Part shown: positions 45,640 to 57,161 of the stretch, piece by piece | Layout of the letters: the number at the start of each line of letters is the position of its first letter | How positions within the stretch are numbered: position 1 is the stretch's first letter | NCBI GenBank assembly: GCA_022559845.1 | Contig: CM040124.1 | Span: forward strand, 72,067,491-72,131,490 | Origin: Amorphophallus konjac | Lineage: Eukaryota; Streptophyta; Magnoliopsida; Alismatales; Araceae | Length of the DNA: 64,000 nt | Direction of reading: 5' to 3' | Program-made: the position numbers and the translations under genes | The notes under the pieces: model-generated | The model's database searches: none | What the model was told of the DNA's origin: nothing | Seen by the model: the letters and a program-made list of their open reading frames with translations, nothing else

Positions 45640-46545
45640 GTAAACAGTGGCACAAGCTGGCGCGGGTAGCTTGCACGGCAATTTTCAGAGTTTAAATCCT
45701 CCACGATTATCTGGATCTTCTAATCCAGATGAAGCGGAGAACTGGATTGATGAGATGAATCACGTATTCGACGTCATGCAATGCACTGATCAAGAAGAAG
45801 TCCATATCTCCACCTTCCAATTGAACAAAGATGCGCGTACTTGGTGGAAAGCTATCTCGGTGCCACCTGTAAACGCACCGCACACTTGGGAGGGGTTCCT
45901 CACACTCTTCCGTGCAAAGTATTTTTCCGAGCACGTTAAGGAGAGAAAGGCCACGGAATTCACTTTGCCAAGGCATGATGTCAGTGATGGAATATGAATT
46001 TCAAATCTCTCGATTAGCACCTTATGCTCCCCACCTAGTTAGCACAGACCTATTAAAGGCCAACCGATTCATGGACGGATTAAGGCCCAGATTTATTCAA
46101 CAACTTGGGTCTCAAAATATCCGCACCTATACGGAAATGGTCCAACGGGCACATCTATGTGAAAGAACCCTGGAGAAGGAGGAAAAGCTTTGGGGGAGGG
46201 AAGAAAGGTCGAGCCGGAAACATGATAGGCAAGAAGAGAGAGAAGCAGATGATAACGAACCCCGTCACAGTAAGAGGTCCCGTAATGGGAACAATAATGG
46301 AAAAAGAAATGGAAATGACAATGGGAAAAGTAAAAGAGTTAAGGGAGAAGAAGGAACGAAAGTTGTCACGGCTTGCTCATTCTGTGAAAAATTTGGGCAC
46401 TCAGCTGAAGAGTGTTGGAAGCGCCTTGGCGCTTGTCTCAAATGTGGAAGTTAGGAGCATCGCTTACCCATGTGTCCTCCTATCAAGGAACATTCTTCAA
46501 GGGATAACAACGAACGCGGGCGACGAGGCCGGCTAAATGCCATCC
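45640..46545 (+). pseudogene. gag: G2 gag: gypsy Gag (retrotrans_gag type), broken
   Basis: This is the particle protein of a gypsy element. The first part (to 45997) shows the capsid region: ENWIDEMNHVFDVM, FQLNKDARTWWKAI and TWEGFLTLFRAKYFSEHVKE. The frame changes near 45960-45985, then continues MMSVMEYEFQISRLAPYAP, LRPRFIQQLGSQNI, an Arg/Lys/Asn-rich linker and a knuckle CSFCEKFGHSAEECW. A second knuckle (CLKCGS...EHRLPMCP) is split by TAG at 46452-46454. No convincing ATG precedes the conserved part, so the start is probably mutated. Soon after the second knuckle the sequence passes to the polypurine region; everything from protease to chromodomain is deleted. Confidence 0.88.
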
Positions 46546-46672
46546 TAGACGAGGAAGGTACCATCCTAACCTATTTACATCGCCTTAATTATTAGTGTAA
46601 GTGATTAGCTAATTAAAACATACACACTCTCCATAAAAATCAGTGCATTGAATGTGGGGACCAAATTCTCTT

Positions 46673-46685
46673 AAGTGGGGGAGGG
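46673..46685 (+). other. G2 polypurine tract
   Basis: AAGTGGGGGAGGG directly precedes TGTAACACCCC, identical to the G1 tract. Confidence 0.92.
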
Positions 46686-49600
46686 TGTAACACCCCAGAT
46701 TTTTCTAAGAAATTTCTAGAATTAAAATATAATTACAAAGTAATTTTAAAGGCTTAATGGGCTATTAAGAAGAAATTAAAGATTATTTAAACTATTTTAA
46801 GGCCTTGTATTCATTGAAAGGCTCAGCCCAACTTAAATTGGCCCATAGACCAATTTCTAAGTCTTTTAGGTCCAATCCCATTAATAGAAATGTAAATTAG
46901 GCAATTTACGTATTTAAATACGATATACACATCAACTTAGGGGATAAATAAGAGATAATAAGTAAATCTAGAATTTTTGGATTAAATGCACCCTTGCGGT
47001 CTATCGCGTGACCGCCAGGCTCTGGAAAACGGTCCGAGCTAGACCGCTAGGCAACCCCAGTTCTGTGAAGGGGAGAAAACGTGGAAAGCTTGAAATTTGG
47101 GTGACCTAATCACCTTAGATCGAAGCTACGTGGCATGGATAACTCTCTAGAACTCTCCAAGGATTAACTCTACTCTGATTTAGGACTCTAGGTTCGTTCA
47201 AATCCATGAAACCCTAGCTAACCCTATAAATAGACCTTAGGTTCAACCTGAGCGACCCTCACGTTGGCTCGCATGGAACTAAGGTAAGGATGTATTATTT
47301 CGGGTAGGTTCTTTAGAATATTTTGTTCACAATAGTAAGGTCTAACTTTCCTCCAAATTTCATTATAGGAGATCAAGCCTACAAGAAGTTAGAGGCTTAC
47401 AAAGTCGCTGGATTAGCACAAGCAACCCAGGAACCAATGCGACGGCCCAGTGAAGATTAGGAAATTAGAAGCCCTAAACAAGGTATTTACGAGTTATGGC
47501 TTTAGACCATTCTGTTCTCCATTGTATCCTCTCTTTACCTTCCAATTTTCATGGAATTAGGTTAAGGGAATCAGGAGATAGAATGACGGGAAGTTGTTGA
47601 TTTAGCACCGAACGTGCAAAAACTAGGATTAACTTCCAGCCCTAAATTCGAAGTCTAAAGCCTAGGACAAAGGTAGGTTATCTCATGAATGGCTCAAACA
47701 TGAAGTTAAGAATAAAAGTCCTCTGATTTCATTCGATTTCATACATTATATCTTGAGAATTTCATGTTTTTACTAGGACTATGCATCTAGTTAAGTTTTC
47801 ATGCATGAACTAGCCTTAATGAGAATAAAAGGAAACTTCTTGTTAATTACAAGAACCTATGCATATTGTTGGCCTATCCTTGTTCTATCATGCCATAGAA
47901 AGTTTATATATGTTGATTTCCAGGCATGATATGTCTTAGTTTAGCATTTGTTTTATTACCATTAGCACTCGAATTTACACAGTTAGAAACGGTCTTCCTA
48001 TAGACCGCCAGGAAATCTAGCGGTCGTACGATACACCGCTAGCCACCGTAAAACAGTCACCTGTTAGACCGTTTTCGATTACCGATTTCTGTAATATTGT
48101 TGATCGAAACATATTACAGATTTGCCATAATTATGATATGATAAGCCCAGTTAACTAAGTTTTATTCCTAATTTGAGTACTGGTTTCATGTACTTAGTAT
48201 TTCCTTGTTCATCACGATAGATTTCATGTTTTTATACGCATTGGAATTATTTTAACTTATGTTAATTTATGACCAAAAATCATATACTTTTGTAATGAAT
48301 ACATGTTTAAATAGATAGGAGATTCATGGTTTAACTTGATCACTATTTTTGTCACGAGTCTCTCTCCTCTAAAGAGTCATATTCTTAAGTACATGGCACA
48401 TATCCCAGTATATTGTCATTAGTTACACTTTGCACCTTAAGAACACAATCTTGGACATGATGACATCTCCTTTGGATATTCCTTCCAATGGACTAGTAAA
48501 TCTTGTTTCAAGACCTCCGTAAGTCTCCGCGAACCTAGGATTCCCACTAGGACGCTGAGCTGATTGTACTATTAAAGCCCCATTGTCTAGAGTGCACTTT
48601 TATCGGTGTTTTTATGAATTCTAGACCCTAGTGGCCTTATGGACGACTGCTAAAAGGCACCAAGCGGCCCTTCACTAGACCGCGAAGCATCAGAAGATTT
48701 CACCTGCGTCGACACTTCTTTTTCATGCGTCGACTCTATTACTTAAACTGTCCTGCACTAGACCGCTTGTCTCAAGAAACGGTCCAGTAAATGACCGCTT
48801 AGTTCCTGATTGTGTCTAACCCGAGGTTTGACCTTTGGGGTTGATTTTCTTGAGTTCCTAGATGATATTATAATTGTCTGGAGTCTCAACCTATGTTAAT
48901 AAGATAATGTTAAAGTTATGGAACGTAATGAACGTACCGTTATGTTGCCGAATTTCTTATGTAGCATGATATCTATTTAAGTCATCCTTGAAATCTCTTG
49001 TTCATAATTGAAGCATTCTTACCTTGGCTATGTGGTCATGTTACTATTATTGAACTTGTTACATTACTGGCCATACTTTATTGTTATACTCATGAAAGTA
49101 GCTTGACTTATACATGAAGATGTAGTTCGGGCGCTGATTATGTCCAAGGGCTCTATGCTAGTCCCCTCAGCTGATTGTTGGAAACATACTATAAACTATG
49201 GGGTATGATGCTACTGGCGTCGCATTACGCTGGGAGTACTTTCTTTATAAATAAGTGAAAATCACGAGGACCTATTGATTGAATTGCTACATGCTTGTTA
49301 CTTGACGTTCTAGTGCGTAACCTTTATGGTTATGAAAAGTGAAAAGTGAAAGTGCGTTCTTGATACATGCAAGCATATTCTTGTTCGTGAAAGGCCAAGT
49401 TACATTCTTGTTGTATTCACCTGATCTTGTTCTTTACTCATCATATATCATGGTCTTATCATGTTATTGTGTTACTTTGGTTTTATCCGTGCGTTTTATC
49501 GTATTTGCATGATTTATCTTTACTCTAGAGCTAAGATGATAATTACTTAAACATTGCCTTCATGTTGATACGAAGATACCTGCTGGGCATGTGTGCTCAT

Positions 49601-49942
49601 TACCCTACTTTTCAATCTTTTTCAGGAAATTCTAGCGGGTCAGATTCGGATTACTCAAGTGATGGATCCGAGAGTGATTGATGGTTCGAGAGAAGTCGTA
49701 GTTGGTCTAGTCAAGAGTCACTTATGTAATTTTCACTTTATTGAGTCCAGTTAGTCAATGAGTCAATATCATGTACTTGATTATTATTATCAATGAAAGT
49801 CAGATGTTTTGTTCAAGTATTGGTGTCCATTCATCTTATGTGTGAATGATTTATGCTCTGATTGTTATTATCACGTGAGGCTTCTCTTGTCGGCTATTCC
49901 CGTTCCCGATTAGTTTCCGCTACAAAATCTCGGGGCGTGACA
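46686..49942 (+). repeat. G2 3' LTR (3257 bp)
   Basis: It starts TGTAACACCCCAG and ends GGGGCGTGACA. It is the partner of 41341-45333 without Cassandra. GGCTCAGCCCAAC near 46820 is the uninterrupted Cassandra target. TATA box at 47225-47234. Confidence 0.95.
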
Positions 49943-49954
49943 AGGGTTCCAACA
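49943..49954. repeat. G2 target duplication and last 7 bp of S3 3' LTR
   Basis: AGGGT (49943-49947) repeats 41336-41340. TCCAACA (49948-49954) completes the S3 LTR, as the partner LTR ends AGAGTTCAAACA at 59402. Confidence 0.88.
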
Positions 49955-50484
49955 ATCTTACCCTTTTTGGTGATGACAACTATGAGTCATGTATGATTAA
50001 AAAGATAATGAATTAAACAACCATTCTTTACACACTCATTTAATTCTAAGCACTCAATTAAGTGATCACAAGTTTTTAATGACATTCACAGAATTTATTA
50101 ACTTACATGCATGGCAAGAACATTCAAAACAAATATGAATTACTGACATTTCTGTGTACAATAAGAAAGGCAAACCGATGTTTGATTGAGTAACTCATCA
50201 CGCAAGAGCTTTACACAGAAATTCATAAATTTAACATTCTCATACAAATCTATTAACCAATACACAAATCTCTTCTATACTAAAACCAGTCATACAAAAG
50301 ACATATCATCAGCAAAGGACAGACCATCAGTTCAGCAAAAGACAGACCATCAGCATCTCCTTCTCAGACCATCAACATCTCCTTCTCCCCAGACCAAGAA
50401 CTGTCATACATGACCGTCAAAAATTCTCCCCATTTATCATTATCAAAAAAAATAGGAGGACTCTTAGGTATCGGTAGGACTTGC
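49955..50484 (-). mobile_element. S3 polypurine tract and 3' non-coding segment
   Basis: On the sense strand CCAAAAAGGGTAAGAT (49970-49955) precedes the 3' LTR; it is less pure than the tracts of S1 and S2. The segment GTCATCACCAAAAA (sense) is a partial inverted repeat of GTTTTAATAATGAC inside the LTR. The rest, up to ORF2, is non-coding; one more purine tract is near 50424. Confidence 0.7.
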
Positions 50485-53028
50485 TCAGCTGGAGCTGGTA
50501 CCTCTTGAGCTTCCCCTTCCTCTGGGTGGTGTGCTTCTAGAGCTACCTCTCAGAGGTATTGCCCGTGGAAAAGGTATTCTGTCTACTTTAGTTCCAAGGG
50601 CTGTAAATTTGGCCATCACTTTTTGGTCATTTTGCTTAACTAGGGCAGTAAGCTCATTGACAGTAGATGTCATGTCTACAAACTAGTTTTGCAACATGCT
50701 GCACATGTTTTCTATTTGGGAAGTTTGCTGGTTATGAATATCAGCCATAAATGTGGAAGAACTAGTGGCTTGTTCAGTGACAACATTTTTGAAACTTTTA
50801 GCTAACATCTAAACTTGTGCATGAACTACATTCAGTTTCTCATACGTGTTTCCAAGTTGTATTACACTTCCATGCATTTCACCAGATATAGTAGCAATTC
50901 TACGATTTAGAGCCTACTGTTCTTCTCTAAGCAAGTTCACTTGAAGTTTCACATGTTCTAGCTCTATTTTGATATCATAAGAGTGGAAAAGAGTCTGAGT
51001 AAGTTTTACAAAAGATGTAGTCTGAGTGCTTTGCATTTTGCCCAAAATTTCTCCTGCCTTCTGACATACTACCAGTAAGGAGTCCAAAACACCATGCAAT
51101 TTTAAATCAGACTTGTGCTTGTCATATACAAACTTTATCCACTGACTGTCTATAGTTTGTTCCACATGTAGCATTCTGGCATAAAGTCTTTGAATAGGTG
51201 AATGTAAGTGCATGAACTGTGCATTCATTGTTCTTCCTTGATTCATGATGAGGTTTACCAATGTGGTAAACATTTCTGTAATCTGTGGTCCTGAGCTTGG
51301 TCCAGCAGAGCTAGATTCTTGAAATTCTGGAGGAATGAATGGTTCTTCAGGAGAGTAAGGATGTTGTATTCCAAATAAAGTTATAGGTCCTTGATGAGGT
51401 CCATAGAAGGGAGCAGGACCTAGAAATTGTTCCTGTGAAGCTACTACCTCAATTTCTTGGACTTCCTGGGGTTGCTCTTCTTGAACTTCTTCCATTCTTT
51501 ACTGTTCAATTCTCTGTTCAGGCTGATCAGCTGCTACTTTTGTTGTTGAGGCTGCTGTCCATTGATCAAAGAGCTCATCAATGTGTTGATCTAATTGTTG
51601 CATTATTTGCTCATCAGTTAAGTTTAGCTCATGAATTTCTTGTTCCAACTGTAAATCTCTAAGTTGATGCACTACAGGAACTTCATTTGTGTCTTCTTCC
51701 ATTTCCTCAATAATGACTTCTTGTTGTTCAACAATATGTTCATCCTCAGCTGTCACTAGGTGAATCACTTCTTGAGGCACTTGGAGAGGTAGTTCTAAAA
51801 CCGATTGAATATCTTGTTCATCCTGTATTAACTCTACTAGCTCAGCTGTTGGTGGCAGTTCCTCCCCCTGACCATTCTGAGGATGTTCAGTATGTCCTTC
51901 GATATGTGGTGGCTAAGACTGTTCAGCAATGACACCTTGTATATCTGTTGGCTATTTTTCTGTCTATTGTTCAGCTTGAAGCTGACCCTTTTTCATTGAT
52001 GGGACCTCCTTTTCTACTTGTTCCTTTACTTGACAGACCGAAGATGGCTTTAACTTCATGAATTTGGATATAAAATCCATGTTGTACACATTCACTTTGG
52101 GGATCTCCTTTGAAATTTCATTCTCTAAGGAAATGTCGACTTTCTTGAAAACAGCAGTCAAGTGGGCTGCATAGGGTAAGTTTCTCATGGACTCTTTGCA
52201 GGTACCCATAATCTGAATTATTATCTCTAGTAAACATATCTTGATCTTCTTGAGCAAACAGAAGAGAATGAATCTCTGAGACTCAGTTAGTCTCCCTCTT
52301 CCTCCAATTTGAGGGGTTATCATAGTGGTAAGAATATGGTGTAACAACCTCTTCAGAGGGGAAAACTTATTTGCATTGAACTGAGCCAATTTTGTTTGCT
52401 TCTTGTCTTTGAGATTACTAGGCAAATATGTGATAAGGGAGTAGGCCTCATGTAGATTATATCCAAACTCTCCTTATACTTCCCCATCTTCTGGAATCCT
52501 AAAGGTTTTATGAAGAAACTGCCTAGAAACTTCAATCTTGGTCCCCTTAACAAGAGTACAAATTTTTGACTCTTCACGATTATATTTCAGATTACTATAG
52601 AATTCTGCAGCTAGTCTAGGGTAATAAACTCTATGTTTACCCAAAAATTTCTTCCATTTTTGAAATCTAAAAAACTCCAACAATTCAAGAAATTTTGAAA
52701 TCATTATCTGGTCGTTGAAGTCCACATACCATGGAAACATTATCTTGCCAGCTTCCAATACTAATGTTGCTTGCTTTGACGACCTAGCAGGATCATCTTC
52801 TTCTTCAAACTCTTCATGAGTGGTTTCTGGAGCAGGTGAAGGAGTTCCCGATTCCTTATCTTTTCCTTTTGCTGACTTCTCTTTAAGCACTGCAGAGCTG
52901 ATATCTTGATCATGTGCTATTTTTGATCTTTTTTCCTTTTGTGAAGCCTCTGCTGGCGTGGAATCCTTTGGCTGCTGTTCCTCCATCGCCTTTCTCTTGT
53001 CCTTGCTCTTGGCGGTCGGAGACGACAT
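50485..53028 (-). pseudogene. S3 ORF2: protein with a plant-transposon-type domain, coiled coil and RG-rich tail
   Basis: One frame of 848 codons, with no frameshift but eight internal stops (among them 52474-52476, 51964-51966, 51952-51954, 51913-51915, 51499-51501 and 50914-50916). It starts with ACCATGTC, a good plant start context. Residues 1-75 are Lys/Glu/Ser-rich, with KDKRKAMEEQQ like a nuclear signal. Residues about 85-300 (MFPWYVDFNDQIMISKF, VYYPRLAAEFYSNLKYN, TLVKGTKIEVSRQFL, LLHHILTTMITPQIGGRGR, FILFCLLKKIKICL) resemble the domain called putative plant transposon protein. A Gln/Glu-rich acidic stretch follows (about 370-510), then a proline-rich segment, a likely coiled coil (about 590-780) and a tail with RGSSRSTPPRGRGSSRG. 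No membrane segment is visible. Function unknown; family call from memory. Confidence 0.7.
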
Positions 53029-55071
53029 GGTAGAAGCGATGAGGAATGGAAGACGAAGCGTAGAAGAATGAATATAAGAAATGTGGAAAGGGAAACTGGA
53101 GAGACCAAGCTTACGGTCTGGGCACGAGCGAAGGAATCGTGAATGCGGGAAGGAGTTTCGGCTTGAATGAAGAGGGTATGATGGACAAAGTAAGTAGGGT
53201 TGAGTATTTTATTTGAGATACTGCCGACTTTACCAATTTTAACAGTTAATACCCAGAATACACTTTACTTTAAAGAAAATGCCTTTCTATGCATTTATAT
53301 GATTTCTGGCATATGGGATTATATCTTATAGTATGAATCTTCACAAATTATTCTTATAAAGAAAAATCAATGGAAATAAAATAGTTTTATCAAGGACACT
53401 GCCCAATCAGAGAGACCATTAATCTTACTAGCCATTTTCATTAGCCAAAACTGATAAAAATCTATTTTATATTGAACTTAAAACAGTTATAGTTTGCTGA
53501 AAAGAGCTCAAAGTCAACCATATTTTCATTGATCTTTTACAATTTTTGATTGAGCATTACAGTCTTACCACACCTTTTTACTCAAGGATACATGTTGATC
53601 AAACACCAGAATCCCTGGTTACTCAGTGCAATTTACCTTTATGCTTCATATTTTGAACAGAGATTGTATTTATTATCATGACTTGACCTCTGAATTTCTT
53701 TGAAACAGATGATCAGTTTCTCAAATGATATGCCATTGCTCTGCCTTTTTCATTTTTCATTTAATGACGTATTCCCTGGTCTTTTAACAGAATTTTCTTA
53801 AACCTTGACTTAAGGACCATATAAACACCAGATTTTCTACCAGATCGACTTATTACTAATGACTTTCAAATTTTTAGACAATCTCCTGTGCAGTTCCATT
53901 TTAGACTATTTTAAGACCATTGAAGACTCATTCAAGGATAATTGTGAGTATTTTAAGATAAGATTTAATCTTCATAAACAGAAAATCACACTTCAGTTAA
54001 GATCAGTAATTTTGTTCTTAGTTTAAAGTGATCTTAGTAGTTAACTGTTGAAGATTAGTAAAGGTGATAGATTTCAGATTTTACTCTCCCTGAATAACAC
54101 AGTCTATGAACTTATTATGAAGAACAGATGAGAACATGGATGTGGATAGATCAAAGAGAAGACGAGCAAGAAGATATAAATGAAGGCCATACAAGAGCAA
54201 GGTCAAGGCTTAGGGCCAATTTACAAACACCTAAAAACTTAGCCTTAAAGGTCTAGCAACAAACTAATAGCCTTCTATATAATCCAGCAGCTCTCAACCT
54301 TCAGCTTGTAGAAAAGTCAGTGTTTCCAAAAGAGCATTTCCCCAACTGCTGACTTGTTATCTTAGACATGACATGAACTGATTCCAAAAAATATCTCAGC
54401 AACAGCACTTTACTACTCATAAGGCAAATTTAGCCCACTATCCAAGCAACAATTCAGCAATAACCAACAGCTTAAAAATAGACAGTCCAGCCCCAAAACA
54501 TTATACATACAATCTCAAATCAGCTCAACTCCCCCTCAAAATGTGTAGAGAGTTCAACCAAACATCACTTATTTTTCTTAAAGTACACAGAGATGCAACA
54601 ACTAAATGCACATTACATATTTATGCTACATGTAATGTTTTAGACTCTTGGTACTTGGCGGAGGTCTAGCCTCTACACATGGAGTGGATTTCCATACAGA
54701 AGAGATCTGCCCTTCTCCCAACTTTCATTTGATATACCAAGGAGTCATGCAGACCTATGCATCTACTCATGAACATGAACAACTAACTATAGCATGTAAA
54801 ATTCTTATGTGAGTTATGCATGTGGCAGATGATCAGGAATCAATCATTTCAATACAACATCAATCAGAAGCATTAATTGATGAACTAGCATTCAACAACT
54901 ATAGAAGAATCATTCTGACCAATCATTCAAAAACTCAGAGAAGAATTACTCATGCCGTAAAATAAGCAAAACAAGAAAGGGTATGAATGGGATTTAACTT
55001 ACCTTTATGTGCCTTGAGTTTTTATTCAACCCCTTTTATTTTGTCCATCAAGGCACACCTGCAAAACAAGA
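53029..55071 (-). mobile_element. S3 non-coding region between gag and ORF2
   Basis: About 2 kb without a credible frame. Just after gag the sense strand reads TTTTGCAGGTGTGCCTTG (about 55060-55043), like the pol beginning of Sireviruses, then diverges into sequence shared with S1. Blocks at 53560-53760 (GGTTACTCAGTGCAA) and a GAGGGGGAGTTG tract near 54530 resemble the region upstream of the 3' LTR in S1 and S2. The 190 bp before ORF2 (53029-53220) are pyrimidine-rich on the sense strand and could be a separate leader or promoter; this is speculative. Confidence 0.65.
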
Positions 55072-57052
55072 TTACCTTGCATATCTAGGAACCCAAGAAC
55101 TCTTCGGTCCTGTCAGATGAGTAACACCTCTAGCAGGTGTACTCCAAGCACTCAAGTAATCAAATTTCATGATTGAACAATTGTTCATTACATGCCCCAC
55201 GTTCCCATAATAATGGCATGACATAAATGAATTCATGTTCTTCATAAATGCATTAATCGAATGATTTTGTGGGATGGCATTATCGCTGTCATTTCTGTCA
55301 TGGAACATGAAATTTCCTCTCATAAACCAACAGTTCTGAACTGTATGGCCTATTCTTTTACAATTCTTACAATGAGGCCTTTTATTTGAAGTCAAATTTG
55401 GCCTTCTTTGTTCATTAAAGCTTCTCTGGGTTTTTAATCCAGCATTGTTGAGATACCAGCAGTCATGCATCCTATGCCCAATTCTATTACAATGGAAACA
55501 TTGAATTTTTTTTTCTGCACAACATGATTGTTGCCCTTTTTATATTCATTCAATTTCTTGGATGCATTCATGTCATCTGCAATCATTACGTGACAGTCAT
55601 CCATAACATGACCTGTCCTACCACAATAATGACATGAAGCTTTCTTTTTGTATGCATGTGAATGAATGGGGAGTTTTTTAGCAACACACATTGATGAATT
55701 AGATTTCTTAGTAGTAACAGAATTTTCAGCATGGACAAAGTTCACAGCACTATCAGAAACATTCTTGTTATCGTTCTGGTTCACATTATTTTTATGTTTT
55801 TTTACCTTTTTTCAGATTTTTAGATGGATTATCAATTCTTTGAGCAGAAAATTGAAAAACATTTAAGGTAGAACTAGAGATAAAAGAAGTTTGAGTTTTG
55901 TTTCCAGAGTTCTTTTTATTCTCAGGGTTATAGCCTAACCCTTCTCTCTGAAGTTCACAGTTGTTCTAAGAATTTTATCCAAGTTATCCTTTCCCTTAAC
56001 AAATTTAGAGAGAGTTAGGTCTTGGATTTCAGAATTCAAAGAAGCAACATTCAACTCATATCCAGCAATTTCAGTTTCATATGAAATAACCTACTGATGT
56101 AGAGCATCATTCAAACTCTTTAAAGTAGCAATTTCCTGTTTAAGCTTTTGTTCCTTATTAACCTCTTCCTCTTTCAACACACATTTTCCTTTTTCGATAG
56201 TCAACCATTTTTCTGACAAAACGGTATTTAAAATCAGGAGCTTTTTATTTTTTTCTTTCAGGTTGCTATTTTCTTCCAGTAATTTATCCTCAGATTCATC
56301 AAATTCCTTTTTCTTTTCAAGCAGCAGCTCAATTTCCTCTTTTAAAGACTTGATCAAACTTTTCTGCATATCATCATCAGAATTAAGATCATCAACTAAT
56401 TCTTTCAAGAAAATACATTCATTGCATTAGTTTTCAGTTTCAAGGAGTTTGTTTCTAAGACTCTCATTCTCAGATTTCAATCTGTTTAATTCAGACTTCT
56501 CCTTATTAACTTCCTGAAATTTCATTTCGAATTGTCAATTTCATCTCTCAGTGTTTTATCTTCAGCATTATCAGATTCAGCATGATTAACACATTTCTGT
56601 TTCTTTTTCAATGATTTGTTTTCCTATATTATTTTCTCATACATCATAAACAAATCAGTGTAAGCTTCCTCCCATTGATCTATTGTGTAATCTTTGAAAG
56701 GAGAGCTTACCTCTTCATCAGTAGTTTCAGCACTTGCTACAAAGTATTTGTGGTCTTCCTTCTGTTTTCGGACTGGATTGATCTTCTCCAAGATTTCCTT
56801 AGCAGTCATGCACACATTCACACTTGGAAACAAGTTAACGTCTATCGCCCTTTTTACCATCTCCAGGGCTTTCAAGTTTTCCGCATTCTTAAGTCTTTCA
56901 ACAATAGTCCATATGGATGGATCGTGTGGAACATTGTATGGACTGTGTGCAATCAAAACCCATAAGTTCGAATCTACAGAGATTACATAATCTCTGAACT
57001 TTCCTAGCAAACTATAAAAACTAGAACCATCAAATCTCGGTGGTTCGGCCAT
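55072..57052 (-). pseudogene. gag: S3 gag: Sirevirus Gag with four zinc knuckles, heavily broken
   Basis: The start is taken as the ATG at 57052 (MAEPPRFDGSSFYSLLGKF), which lines up with the S1 and S4 gag starts; a longer upstream frame runs into the leader. Residues 1-140 form the capsid-type region (NLWVLIAHSPYNVP, AKEILEKINP). A long coiled coil follows, broken by stops at 56624, near 56530 and at 56091. The knuckle region has CHYCGRTGHVMDDC, CFHCNRIGHRMHDC, CKNCKRIGHTVQNC and CHYYGNVGHVMNNC (second Cys replaced by Tyr). The frame changes at an A9 run (plus T9 at about 55505-55513) between the first and second knuckles. It ends with GPKSSWVPRYAR, like S1. No pol follows. Confidence 0.85.
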
Positions 57053-57148
57053 GAAAATAGATTTAAAACAAAGACAAGAGCACAAAGAATGCTCCAAAGA
57101 TGCAGGATCTGATCTGTAGATCGTTGGATCTATGGACACAAAAACCCG

Positions 57149-57160
57149 CTCTGATACTGA
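57149..57160 (-). other. S3 primer-binding site
   Basis: The minus strand reads CAGTATCAGAGC next to the LTR end, matching initiator-Met tRNA except for the first two bases, so it looks mutated. Confidence 0.75.
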
Positions 57161-57161
57161 T

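Larger units (their letters stand above)
41341..49942 (+). mobile_element. G2: gag-only Ty3/gypsy element (TR-GAG-like)
   Basis: A plus-strand insertion in the S3 3' LTR with a perfect AGGGT duplication (41336-41340 and 49943-49947). LTRs are 3993 bp (including nested Cassandra) and 3257 bp around an internal region of only 1352 bp: primer site, gag and polypurine tract. There is no pol. LTRs and polypurine region are related to G1, so it looks like a deletion derivative of that chromovirus lineage. Long LTRs with gag only is the layout described for TR-GAG elements. Confidence 0.92.
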
